This document shows positions 1 through 5,917 of a DNA stretch of 7,753 bases, piece by piece; within the stretch, counting starts at the first letter, position 1, and each line of letters starts with the position of its first letter. Position numbers and translations under genes: made by a program. Source of the DNA: Comamonadaceae bacterium (GTDB lineage: Bacteria > Pseudomonadota > Gammaproteobacteria > Burkholderiales > Burkholderiaceae_C); the NCBI GenBank assembly GCA_947460065.1, contig CANHGF010000104.1:1-7753 (forward strand). Direction: 5' to 3'. A model generated the notes under the pieces. The model had not been told where the DNA came from, made no database searches, and saw only the letters and a program-made list of their open reading frames with translations.

Positions 1-478
1 AGGGCAGGCCAGCGACCAGGCTGTCACGGTGATGCTGCAGATCGAGAAACTCGATCACCTTTTCAGCCTGCTCGCGTGCGCGCAGTTCGGCCTGCCGGAC
101 CCGGGGGGTGAACAGCAGGTCATGCCAGGGCTTGCTCTGTCGGTGGGTGTGGCAGCCGATCAGCAGGTTGTGCAGCACGCTCGCATGCTCGAATAGCTCG
201 ATATTCTGGAAGGTGCGGGCAATGCCTGCACCGGCCACCTGGTGGGCCGGCATGTCGGTCAGCGTCATCGGGCCCTGCGGGCCGCTGTAGCTGATGCTGC
301 CGCTGGTGGGGGTGTAGATGCGGCTGATCAGGTTGAACACCGTGGTCTTGCCTGCGCCATTGGGCCCGATCAAGGTGAATACCTCGCCGGCTTGCACCTC
401 AAAGCTCACGTCATTGACGGCCAGCACGCCGCCAAAGCGCACGCTCAGGCCCTGCGCTTTCAGCAGCGGGGCGCTCAC
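1..478 (-). CDS. livG: Branched-chain amino acid ABC transporter ATPase LivG (5' part only)
   Basis: This is the first 159 codons of an ABC ATPase of the LivG type, which hydrolyses ATP on the cytoplasmic face to drive import through LivH/LivM. The reading frame is open to the window edge, so the C-terminal part is missing. The Walker A motif GPNGAGKTT is at residues 38-46 and the Q-loop (ARTFQNIELF) has its Gln at about residue 91. The sequence stops at LVAGLP, just before the expected ABC signature and Walker B. The GTG start is chosen because a GGAGGG ribosome site lies 5 bases upstream and an in-frame TAG lies a few codons further up, with no in-frame ATG between. It follows livM by 34 bases, as in a liv operon. 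The LivG rather than LivF assignment rests on overall similarity and on position directly after livM. The substrate could be leucine/isoleucine/valine or another amide or aromatic compound carried by this family. Confidence 0.93.
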   Translation of the reverse strand, partial: MSAPLLKAQGLSVRFGGVLAVNDVSFEVQAGEVFTLIGPNGAGKTTVFNLISRIYTPTSGSISYSGPQGPMTLTDMPAHQVAGAGIARTFQNIELFEHASVLHNLLIGCHTHRQSKPWHDLLFTPRVRQAELRAREQAEKVIEFLDLQHHRDSLVAGLP

Positions 479-483
479 GGCCG

Positions 484-489
484 CCCTCC
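484..489 (-). promoter_or_regulatory. Shine-Dalgarno site of livG
   Basis: GGAGGG on the minus strand, 5 bases before a GTG codon. It is the strongest ribosome site in the window and decides the GTG start of livG, since no ATG is available in that frame downstream of the in-frame TAG. Confidence 0.75.
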
Positions 490-512
490 GCAGGGGCTAT
501 GGGGGCGGGACA

Positions 513-1589
513 TCATTTGAGGCGGTCCGATTTCTGGAAGGACTTCTGCCGCTTGAACATGCCCTGGCGGTAGAAGGGGAACAGTTGCAGATAGGCACGG
601 ATCTTGAGCCAACGGCCATACAGGCCCATGGGCTCAAACAGCACAAAAGCCACCAGTACCGCGCCGTAGACCACGGCTTTGAGACCCGGCGCGCCGCCTA
701 TGGCCTCGGGCAGGAAGTCTTTGACCACCGAGATCGCCTGCGGCAGGCCAATGAGAAAGATAGCGCCGAGAAAAACACCGTGAATGAAGCCCAGGCCTCC
801 AATGACCACCATCAGCAGCAGGTCGATCGACTGGATGATGTTGAACTGATCGGGGGTGAGAAAGCGGATCTGGTGCGCGTACAGGGCCCCGCCTATGCCG
901 GCCAGCGCGGCCGAAAAGGCAAAGCTCAGGGTCTTGTAGTAGGCCAGGTGTATGCCCATGCTCTGGGCTGAGATTTCAGAGTCGCGGATGGCCACAAAAG
1001 CGCGGCCGGTGGGCGAGCGCAGCAGGTTCAGGCAGGCCAGCGTGGCCAGCACCGTGACCACCAGGCAGACAAAGTAAAACGAGCTGCCGGTATCGGCGAC
1101 CCAGCCAAACATCTGCGGCGCGCTCACCGTCTTGCCGGTGTTGCCGCCGGTCACGCTCTCCCAGCGCGCAAACACCTCTTCAACGATGAAACCAAATGAC
1201 AGCGTGGCAATGCCCAGGTAGATGCCTTTGACCCGCAGCGCCGGCAGGCCCACCACCACCCCGACCGCAGCCGACAGCAGGCCGGCTGCAGCCATGGCCA
1301 GCGGGAAGGGCCAGCCCATGTTGGTGAGCACGGCTTGGGTATACGCGCCCACGCCCAGGAAGGCCGCGTGGCCGATGGAAAACAGGCCGGTAAAGCCGGC
1401 CAGCATCATCAGGCCAAGACCGACCACCGAATAGATCAGGATAAAGGTCAACTGCGCCAGCAGGTATTCCGACAGCAGCCAGGGCGCGGCCAGCAGCAGC
1501 AGGCCCAGCAGGCCATACCAGAAGCGATGGCCTTCGTGCTTGGCCAGGCTCAGGTCCTGCGCATAGCTGGTCTTGAAGATAAAGCGCAT
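513..1589 (-). CDS. livM: Branched-chain amino acid ABC transporter permease LivM
   Basis: A 358-residue inner-membrane permease that pairs with LivH to form the translocation channel of a HAAT-family importer. About nine or ten hydrophobic segments follow a short basic N-terminus (MRFIFKTSYAQD). The LivM hallmark LAGFTGLFSIGHAAFLG sits at residues 63-79. The cytoplasmic coupling loop that contacts the ATPase is visible as GRAFVAIRDSEISAQSMGI at 195-213. The C-terminus carries a basic tail (RQGMFKRQKS) expected in the cytoplasm. The ATG start agrees with the N-terminus I recall for Burkholderiales LivM proteins. The nearest GGAG is 12 bases upstream, which is far for efficient initiation. That GGAG lies inside a ten-codon ORF ending three bases before this ATG, so translational coupling is possible. 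The gene lies 32 bases after livH and 34 before livG. Confidence 0.96.
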   Translation of the reverse strand: MRFIFKTSYAQDLSLAKHEGHRFWYGLLGLLLLAAPWLLSEYLLAQLTFILIYSVVGLGLMMLAGFTGLFSIGHAAFLGVGAYTQAVLTNMGWPFPLAMAAAGLLSAAVGVVVGLPALRVKGIYLGIATLSFGFIVEEVFARWESVTGGNTGKTVSAPQMFGWVADTGSSFYFVCLVVTVLATLACLNLLRSPTGRAFVAIRDSEISAQSMGIHLAYYKTLSFAFSAALAGIGGALYAHQIRFLTPDQFNIIQSIDLLLMVVIGGLGFIHGVFLGAIFLIGLPQAISVVKDFLPEAIGGAPGLKAVVYGAVLVAFVLFEPMGLYGRWLKIRAYLQLFPFYRQGMFKRQKSFQKSDRLK

Positions 1590-1592
1590 GGC

Positions 1593-1625
1593 TCAGCGGG
1601 TCTCCAGCAGGACGGGGTGGCTCAT
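1593..1625 (-). other. Possible ten-codon ORF between livH and livM
   Basis: An ATG overlaps the livH stop codon (ATGA arrangement) and opens a frame reading MSHPVLLETR before a TGA. That TGA is three bases from the livM ATG. Two adjacent CTG leucine codons are present. I cannot tell a translated coupling peptide from chance. The ATGA overlap at one end and the near contact with the next start at the other are the only support. Confidence 0.25.
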
Positions 1626-2497
1626 ACCTTTTTGCTCAGGCGTTCGCCAAACAGGCCATTGGGTTTGACCATCAGCATGACCAGCACCACCACATAGGCG
1701 GCGATGTCCTTGAAGCCTTCGGGCAGGTAAAAGCCGGCCAGCGATTCGACCACACCGATGATGATGCCGCCCACCAGGGCGCCGGGCAGGCTGGTAAAGC
1801 CGCCGACGACCGCCGCTGGAAAGGCCTTGAGGCCGATGAAGCCCATATTGGCATGCACAAAGGTGATGGGGGCCAGCAGCAAGCCGGCAATGGCGGCCAT
1901 GACCGCGGCCAGCGCCCAGACCAGGCCATTGAGCCGCTGCACCGGAATGCCCATGTAGTAGGCCGCCAGCTGGTTTTGTGAGGACGCTTGCATGGCAATG
2001 CCCAGCTTGGTGTAGCGAAACAGGGCAAACAGCAGCGCACTGAGCACGGCGGTCAGCACCATCACCATGAGTTGTTCCATGGGAACGATCAGGCCGCCAG
2101 CCTGCAGCAGCTGGTCTTTGTAGGGAACTGGCAGCACATGGGTGTCGGTGCCGAAGCCGGGCAGCATGGTGATCAGCCCGCGTGCCACATAGCCCACCCC
2201 GATGGTGAGCATGACGATGGAAAACGCAGGCTGCCCCAGGATGGGCCGGATCAGCGCTCGCTCGAGCAGCAGGCCGAACAGCGCCATGCCGGCCATGGCC
2301 GCCAGCACCGCCAGCCAGAAGGGAAAGCCCAGGACCGTCATGCACACCAGGCCGCCAAAGGCGCCCAGCATCATGAGCTCGCCCTGAGCGAAGCTCACGG
2401 TTTCGGTGGCCTTGTAGATGAGCACGAAACCCAGGGCGATCAGCCCGTAGATGCAGCCCAAGGCGACGCCGCTGATCACCAGCTGCACGAATTGCAC
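1622..2497 (-). CDS. livH: Branched-chain amino acid ABC transporter permease LivH
   Basis: A 291-residue inner-membrane permease and partner of LivM, within the usual LivH length. It begins almost at once with a hydrophobic helix (QLVISGVALGCIYGLIALG). The family motif KATETVSFAQGELMMLGAF is at residues 29-47. The cytoplasmic loop RYTKLGIAMQASSQNQLAAYYMG, near 161-183, is the ATPase-coupling segment. The segment KAFPAAVVGGFTSLPGALVGG at 224-244 is also typical, and the protein ends VKPNGLFGERL plus a short basic tail. The start is a GTG with TTGGAG nine bases upstream; a second in-frame GTG three codons later is possible but would have poorer spacing. It is the first gene of the liv cluster, with a candidate promoter directly upstream. 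The substrate-binding protein is not in the window, so the substrate cannot be fixed. Confidence 0.96.
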   Translation of the reverse strand: MQFVQLVISGVALGCIYGLIALGFVLIYKATETVSFAQGELMMLGAFGGLVCMTVLGFPFWLAVLAAMAGMALFGLLLERALIRPILGQPAFSIVMLTIGVGYVARGLITMLPGFGTDTHVLPVPYKDQLLQAGGLIVPMEQLMVMVLTAVLSALLFALFRYTKLGIAMQASSQNQLAAYYMGIPVQRLNGLVWALAAVMAAIAGLLLAPITFVHANMGFIGLKAFPAAVVGGFTSLPGALVGGIIIGVVESLAGFYLPEGFKDIAAYVVVLVMLMVKPNGLFGERLSKKV

Positions 2498-2506
2498 GAA
2501 TCAAAT

Positions 2507-2512
2507 CTCCAA
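2507..2512 (-). promoter_or_regulatory. Shine-Dalgarno site of livH
   Basis: TTGGAG on the minus strand, nine bases before the GTG start. It supports initiation at this GTG rather than at the in-frame GTG three codons later. Confidence 0.6.
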
Positions 2513-2522
2513 CAAAGGCCGA

Positions 2523-2552
2523 TTTATAGCCTTGGCGCTAAGCCTTTGTCTT
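2523..2552 (-). promoter_or_regulatory. Candidate sigma-70 promoter of the liv operon
   Basis: On the minus strand AAGACA (2552-2547) and TATAAA (2528-2523) are separated by 18 bases, with the -10 box ending 25 bases before the livH start. The -10 matches the consensus at five of six positions and the -35 at four of six. The placement, just upstream of the first liv gene and after a possible terminator of panC, fits a separate liv transcript. It is a prediction from motif and position only. Confidence 0.4.
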
Positions 2553-2559
2553 TAGGGGT

Positions 2560-2570
2560 TGATCCGATCA
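2560..2570. repeat. 11-base perfect inverted repeat upstream of livH
   Basis: TGATC-C-GATCA, two five-base arms around one base, seven bases upstream of the candidate -35 box of the liv promoter. The position suits a regulator-binding half-site pair, but I do not recognise the operator family and the arms are short. Confidence 0.35.
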
Positions 2571-2605
2571 GGGTAGACCCCGCCCTTGGCCAAGACGCAA
2601 ACCAA

Positions 2606-2619
2606 GCTCACGGCTGAGC
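2606..2619 (-). terminator. Weak hairpin after panC, possible terminator
   Basis: On the minus strand GCTCA-GCCG-TGAGC forms a five-base-pair stem with a tetraloop 24 bases after the panC stop, and G-U pairs can lengthen it. It is followed by TTGGTTTG, which is only partly U-rich. An alternative, longer-range pairing joins CTGAGCC (overlapping the panC stop, 2647-2641) to GGCTCAG (2620-2614) around a 20-base loop. Neither is a textbook rho-independent terminator; the site mainly marks the boundary between the pan and liv blocks. Confidence 0.25.
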
Positions 2620-2643
2620 CCGATTGCCGATTCTTTGTGAGGC

Positions 2644-3492
2644 TCAGAACTCGAGGTTATCGATCAGGCGGGTCTTGCCCAGGCGCGCTGCCCCCAGGGC
2701 CACCAGCGCCTGGCCAGCCAGAGCGCCCTCAGGCGCCAGCAAATCGGTGCGGCGGCGCACCGTCAGGTAGTCGCTTTGCCAGCCCCGCGCGTTCAGGGCT
2801 TGCAGGGCCTGTGCTTCCAGTGCCGGCAGGGCCTCGGCTGCGGCCTGCTGTGCTTGCAGGGCCAGTTGCTGCAGCGCGCGAGACAGGGCCACCGCCTCGA
2901 TGCGATGTTCTGCACTGAGGTAGCCGTTACGAGAAGACAAGGCCAGACCGTCATCAGCCCTGCGCGTGGGGGCGGTGACGATCTCGATGGGCAGGGCAAA
3001 CTGGCGCACCATATGCCGGATCACCAACTGCTGCTGGTAGTCCTTCATGCCAAACAGGGCCACGCCCGCTGCTTTGCCGGCAAACACCGCCTGGAACAGC
3101 TTCATCACCACGGTGCAGACCCCGGTGAAAAAGCCGGGCCGGAAATACCCCTCCAAAATATCGGCCAATGATGGGTCGGGCAGCACCTTGAAGGTCTGTG
3201 GCTGCGGGTAGAGCTCGGCTTCGGCGGGCGCGAACAGCACCTGGCAGCCTGTGGCTTTGAGCTGCGCTGCGTCCTCACTGAGGGTGCGCGGGTAGCTGTC
3301 AAAGTCTTCGTGCGGCGCAAACTGCAGGCGATTGACGAAGATGCTGGCCACCGTCATGTCACCCAGGGCCCGAGCCTGCTGGACCAGATCAAGATGGCCC
3401 TGGTGCAAATTGCCCATGGTGGCCACAAAGGCCGGCTTGTGGCTGCCTGACAGCGCTGCGCGCAAATCGGCAAGGGTGTGAACGATCAACAT
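2644..3492 (-). CDS. panC: Pantoate--beta-alanine ligase (pantothenate synthetase)
   Basis: A 282-residue cytoplasmic enzyme joining pantoate and beta-alanine with ATP, through a pantoyl-adenylate, to make pantothenate for coenzyme A. The length matches the E. coli protein (283). The nucleotide-binding motif TMGNLHQGH with its HxGH is at residues 25-33, the DYQQ motif at 151-154 with the preceding Lys at 150, and the KMSKS-like segment LSSRNGYLS at 185-193. Compared with the E. coli sequence as I recall it, FVNPMQF appears as FVNRLQF (52-58), RPGHF as RPGFF (118-122), and GEKD as GMKD (148-151). The first is, to my knowledge, usual in betaproteobacteria. The ATG start agrees with the family N-terminus (MLIVHTL), although no clear Shine-Dalgarno precedes it. 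A hairpin occupies that place. The gene lies 72 bases after panB and is probably co-transcribed with it. Confidence 0.96.
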   Translation of the reverse strand: MLIVHTLADLRAALSGSHKPAFVATMGNLHQGHLDLVQQARALGDMTVASIFVNRLQFAPHEDFDSYPRTLSEDAAQLKATGCQVLFAPAEAELYPQPQTFKVLPDPSLADILEGYFRPGFFTGVCTVVMKLFQAVFAGKAAGVALFGMKDYQQQLVIRHMVRQFALPIEIVTAPTRRADDGLALSSRNGYLSAEHRIEAVALSRALQQLALQAQQAAAEALPALEAQALQALNARGWQSDYLTVRRRTDLLAPEGALAGQALVALGAARLGKTRLIDNLEF

Positions 3493-3499
3493 GTCTGGG

Positions 3500-3544
3500 G
3501 TCTGCGCATGGGCGCCATCAGGCGCTCGTGGACGATGTGCAGAC
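3500..3544 (-). promoter_or_regulatory. Structured panB-panC intercistronic hairpin
   Basis: In the minus-strand RNA GUCUGC (3544-3539) can pair with GCAGAC (3505-3500), extended after one mismatch by CAU/AUG. Inside it GCGCC-UGAU-GGCGC (3525-3512) forms a perfect tetraloop hairpin. The outer 3' arm ends seven bases before the panC ATG, where a ribosome site would be expected. The pairing is visible in the sequence; a role in panC translation is inference. Confidence 0.35.
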
Positions 3545-3564
3545 TGTACCTTGCGCCCAGGGCC

Positions 3565-4446
3565 TCACCAGCCGTGGGTGTCATCTACGGGAAAGCTGCC
3601 ATCCTTGACCGCTTTGACATACGCCTGAATGGCATCGCGCACGCCGCTGGCGCCTTCCATGAAGTTGCGCACAAACTTTGGGTTCTTGCCCAGGTTGACG
3701 CCCAGCATGTCGTGCATCACCAGCACCTGGCCAGCCGTACCCCTGCCCGCGCCTATGCCTATAGTGGCACAGCGCTTGAGCTCGCCGGTGAGTTCGGCCG
3801 ACAGGCGGGCTGGCACCATCTCCAGCACCAGCATGGCTGCGCCCGCGTCCTGCAGTTCATGGGCGTGGCGTTTGAGGGTGGCCGCTGCATCGTCGCCCTT
3901 GCCCTGCACCCGGTAGCCGCCCAGGGCGTGTACCGTCTGCGGCGTCAGGCCCAGATGCGCACACACCGGAATGCCGCGCTCGACCAGAAAGCGCACGGTC
4001 TCGGCGGTCCAGCCGCCGCCTTCGAGCTTGACCATGTGCGCGCCGGCCTGCATCAGCACCGCCGCGCTGCGCAAGGCCTGCTCGCGTGACTCGTGATAAG
4101 TGCCAAAGGGCAGGTCGCCGATCACCCAGGCGGTGCCCTGCACCCGGCGCAGGCCGCGCACCACGCTCTCGGTGTGGTAGCGCATGGTCTCCAGGCTCAC
4201 GCCCACCGTGCTGCTCAGGCCCTGGCAGACCATGCCCAGCGAGTCGCCCACCAAAATCGTCTCCACCCCGGCAGCGTCGGCCACCGCCGCAAAAGTGGCG
4301 TCGTAGGCGGTGAGCATCACGATCTTCTCGCCGCTGGCATGCATTTCCCGCAGGCGCGGCAGGCTCACCGGGCGGCGCGAAGCGGGCACGCTCGCGGGGG
4401 GCAGGGTGCCGTAGGGGGAGGACGGGTTGGAGGGGGCTTCGTTCAC
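3565..4446 (-). CDS. panB: 3-methyl-2-oxobutanoate hydroxymethyltransferase (ketopantoate synthase)
   Basis: A 293-residue cytoplasmic enzyme that transfers a hydroxymethyl group from methylene-tetrahydrofolate to alpha-ketoisovalerate, giving ketopantoate, the first committed step to pantothenate. The expected order of motifs is present: [10 protein letters not shown] (44-53), VGDSLGMV (66-73, Asp68), HTESVVRGL (81-89), DLPFGTY (111-117, Asp111), MVKLEGG (138-144, Glu142), VLEMVP (207-212, Glu209) and IGIGAG (229-234). By alignment to E. coli PanB these Asp and Glu residues are the metal ligands and catalytic acid. A proline-rich extension of some 25 residues (including PYGTLPPAS) precedes the conserved core. 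The start is a GTG with no clear ribosome site; I keep it because PYGTLPP is, as I recall it, shared with related species and so is probably translated. It lies 88 bases after scpA and 72 before panC. Confidence 0.95.
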   Translation of the reverse strand: MNEAPSNPSSPYGTLPPASVPASRRPVSLPRLREMHASGEKIVMLTAYDATFAAVADAAGVETILVGDSLGMVCQGLSSTVGVSLETMRYHTESVVRGLRRVQGTAWVIGDLPFGTYHESREQALRSAAVLMQAGAHMVKLEGGGWTAETVRFLVERGIPVCAHLGLTPQTVHALGGYRVQGKGDDAAATLKRHAHELQDAGAAMLVLEMVPARLSAELTGELKRCATIGIGAGRGTAGQVLVMHDMLGVNLGKNPKFVRNFMEGASGVRDAIQAYVKAVKDGSFPVDDTHGW

Positions 4447-4455
4447 GGTGGCGGC

Positions 4456-4477
4456 GTCTTCAAGTCAGGGGGAAGAC
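4456..4477 (-). promoter_or_regulatory. Hairpin immediately upstream of panB
   Basis: In the minus-strand RNA GUCUUC (4477-4472) and GAAGAC (4461-4456) form a perfect six-base-pair stem around a ten-base loop. The 3' arm ends nine bases before the panB GTG and contains GAAG, the only weak ribosome-site candidate there. Formation of the stem would hide it. The regulatory meaning is inference. Confidence 0.35.
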
Positions 4478-4479
4478 AG

Positions 4480-4485
4480 TTTATA
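4480..4485 (-). promoter_or_regulatory. Possible -10 box of a panB promoter
   Basis: TATAAA on the minus strand (TG precedes it directly) in the 88-base scpA-panB gap, 33 bases before the panB start codon. No convincing -35 box is found 16-19 bases upstream. panBC may instead be read from the scpA transcript. Confidence 0.2.
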
Positions 4486-4534
4486 CAGCGGGGCGCTTGT
4501 GATCCAGTGTCTTGCCCCTGCGGCGGGTGCGGGC

Positions 4535-5467
4535 TCAGGCCGGCGTATAAGCCAGTCGCACATAGATGGGCGCAAAGGCTTCGGCCTGCGTGACATCGAC
4601 CAGGCCCTCCTTGGCCAGCTCGAGCAGGGCGATGAAGGTCACCACCAAAACCGGCATGCCGCGCGAGGTATCGAATAGATTCTCAAATTCGACGAAACGC
4701 CGTCCTTGCAAGGTACGCAGCACAATGCTCATGTGTTCGCGCACGCTCAGCTGCTCGCGGCTGATCACATGGTGCTGTACCAATTTGGCGCGCTTAACGA
4801 TGTCGCGCCAGGCCTGCTGCAGGTCGACCAGATGCACGTCTGGAAAGCGCGGCTGCAAGGCCTGCTCCACATAAACCTGGGCGCGCACGATGTCGCGCCC
4901 GAGTTGCGGCACATCGCTCAGGCGCTGGGCGGCCAGCTTCATCTGCTCGTACTCGAGCAGACGGCGCACCAACTCTGCACGCGGATCTTCCGCCTCCTGA
5001 CCTTCGGCCGTCTTTTTGGGCGGCAGCAGCATGCGCGACTTGATCTCGATCAGCATCGCGGCCATCAGTAGGTACTCGGCCGCCAACTCCAGATGGGTTG
5101 TGCGGATCTCATCGACATAGCTCAGGTACTGGCGGGTGACTGCCGCCATGGGGATGTCGAGGATGTTGAAGTTTTGCTTGCGGATCAGGTAGAGCAGCAG
5201 GTCCAGCGGGCCCTCAAAGGCCTCCAGGAAGACCTGCAGCGCGTCGGGCGGGATGTAAAGGTCCTGCGGCAGCGCAAACAGGGGCTCGCCGTAGAGCCGG
5301 GCCAGCGCGACTTGGTCCACCACCTCAGGCATGGCCGGAATCACCGGGCCATGGGTGTCCTCGGCGCGCGCCTGGACCGGCACGGGCAGGGCCATGGGCA
5401 GCTCGGCCTGGGCCGCGCTCGCAGGGCTGTCAGCGGGCAGCAGCCCCGGGGACGGATCGACGTTCAA
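4535..5467 (-). CDS. scpA: Segregation and condensation protein A
   Basis: ScpA is the kleisin subunit that bridges the heads of the SMC dimer and binds ScpB in the bacterial condensin complex, acting on the nucleoid in chromosome segregation. The diagnostic N-terminal block FEGPLDLLLYLIRKQNFNIL is at residues 84-103, followed by DIPMAAVTRQYL (104-115) and EYLLMAAMLIEIKSRMLLPP (131-150). The C-terminal winged-helix region that contacts the SMC head is about 240-306. The first 60 residues are low-complexity and poorly conserved. The start is uncertain. The frame is bounded upstream by an in-frame TAG at 5506-5504, and the only usable codon before the downstream ATGs is a TTG at 5467 with no good ribosome site. 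ATG at codon 25 (5395) or codon 46 are alternatives and would remove none of the conserved domain. scpB and smc are not in the window. It lies 59 bases after the DUF3460 gene. Confidence 0.93.
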   Translation of the reverse strand: MNVDPSPGLLPADSPASAAQAELPMALPVPVQARAEDTHGPVIPAMPEVVDQVALARLYGEPLFALPQDLYIPPDALQVFLEAFEGPLDLLLYLIRKQNFNILDIPMAAVTRQYLSYVDEIRTTHLELAAEYLLMAAMLIEIKSRMLLPPKKTAEGQEAEDPRAELVRRLLEYEQMKLAAQRLSDVPQLGRDIVRAQVYVEQALQPRFPDVHLVDLQQAWRDIVKRAKLVQHHVISREQLSVREHMSIVLRTLQGRRFVEFENLFDTSRGMPVLVVTFIALLELAKEGLVDVTQAEAFAPIYVRLAYTPA

Positions 5468-5497
5468 GATGCAGCCGGCAGTCTGGGCGGTTCGGGG

Positions 5498-5511
5498 TAT
5501 GCGCTATGCGC
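5498..5511. repeat. Tandem heptamer between the DUF3460 gene and scpA
   Basis: GCGCATA occurs twice in direct tandem on the minus strand. The junction holds the TAG that closes the scpA frame upstream. No function is evident. Confidence 0.4.
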
Positions 5512-5526
5512 GGTGTGAGCCGTCAA

Positions 5527-5745
5527 TTACTGGCTATTGGGGTGACCGGTGGTTTGATACACATAGCCCTTTTGCCGAACCCGGGCCTGTGCGAACTCCA
5601 GCTGGTCAGTTCGGTCGACCGGCCGCTCCCACCAGATCGAGCGCCCCTGGCGCTGGCGCGCCTCCAGATCGGGCTCACTGGCCTTGAGCTGCTCGATGAA
5701 GTTGGTGATGCCTGAGGTGTAGTCGGGACGGCGGAAGATGGGCAT
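5527..5745 (-). CDS. DUF3460 family small protein
   Basis: A 72-residue protein that resembles the DUF3460 family of short betaproteobacterial proteins, whose function I do not know. The pattern I recognise is a start with an aromatic/basic stretch (MPIFRRPDYTS), a helix (ITNFIEQLKASEPDLEARQRQGRS), the invariant-looking tryptophan region IWWERPVD at 37-44, and a final basic helix ending ARVRQKGYVYQ. No signal peptide, membrane segment or cysteine is present, so a cytoplasmic location is likely. The ATG start gives the expected short N-terminus, though the ribosome site is weak. It ends in TAA 59 bases before scpA and is probably in the same transcript; this pairing is one I recall from other Burkholderiales. 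A longer overlapping frame (5894-5523) is a shadow. Confidence 0.85.
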   Translation of the reverse strand: MPIFRRPDYTSGITNFIEQLKASEPDLEARQRQGRSIWWERPVDRTDQLEFAQARVRQKGYVYQTTGHPNSQ

Positions 5746-5772
5746 GGCGCGGGCAATCTCAGTAAAAGCAGC

Positions 5773-5804
5773 ATTTTAGGCGCTGGCGCCTGCTGCGCCT
5801 TCAA
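5773..5804 (-). promoter_or_regulatory. Weak candidate promoter before the DUF3460-scpA genes
   Basis: TAAAAT (5778-5773, five of six to the -10 consensus) lies 27 bases before the DUF3460 start. TTGAAG (5804-5799) lies 20 bases further up, which is longer than the ideal spacing. The -10 is embedded in a small AT-rich inverted repeat TAAAA-N6-TTTTA (5778-5763). The spacer contains AGGCGC-N11-GCGCCT (5800-5778). It is the only AT-rich stretch in this gap. Confidence 0.25.
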
Positions 5805-5868
5805 CTCGATTAGGAGCGCCTGTCCGCATGCCCCGGTGTTTGCGCAGGCAGTCGGCTTCGACAAAGCC

Positions 5869-5894
5869 CATCGGTCCGAGGGCGGCCCTCCCAC
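5869..5894 (-). repeat. REP-like palindrome A (minus orientation)
   Basis: Reading the minus strand, this 26-base unit begins GTGGGAG, has CGCCCTCG at its centre and ends CGATG. It matches unit B at 20 of 26 positions. All six differences fall in the two stem arms. The stem can form with one G-A mismatch. GTGG followed by a hairpin is the layout of REP sequences linked to RAYT transposases of the Y1 family. It lies between the SulP stop and the DUF3460 gene. Confidence 0.7.
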
Positions 5895-5908
5895 CCCTAG
5901 CGGCGATG
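5895..5908 (+). repeat. Partial third REP unit (3' half)
   Basis: The first 14 bases of the spacer between units A and B match the loop, 3' arm and tail of unit B (5930-5943) at 13 of 14 positions, in the same orientation and offset by 35 bases. The matching 5' arm is absent, so this looks like the remnant of a further unit. Confidence 0.5.
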
Positions 5909-5917
5909 GCGGTGGGT

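Noticed and set aside
318..971. A 217-codon plus-strand open frame spanning livG and livM
   Set aside because: It is antisense to two well-supported transporter genes and its composition has no family resemblance.
1593..2504. A 303-codon minus-strand frame overlapping livH
   Set aside because: It is an out-of-frame shadow of livH, His-, Arg- and Gly-rich without hydrophobic segments. Only its last ten codons are worth separate mention as a possible coupling ORF.
4486..4525. A GGGGC/GCCCC pairing after scpA as a terminator
   Set aside because: The loop is about 20 bases, the extension needs a bulge, and no U-run follows.
5778..5800. AGGCGC-N11-GCGCCT inverted repeat as a terminator of the SulP gene
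   Set aside because: The stem is followed by TAAAATGC rather than a U-run, and it lies nearly 180 bases after the SulP stop. It may simply be promoter-spacer sequence.
5523..5894. A 123-codon minus-strand frame overlapping the DUF3460 gene
   Set aside because: It covers the same bases in another frame, and the 72-residue DUF3460 frame has clear family features.
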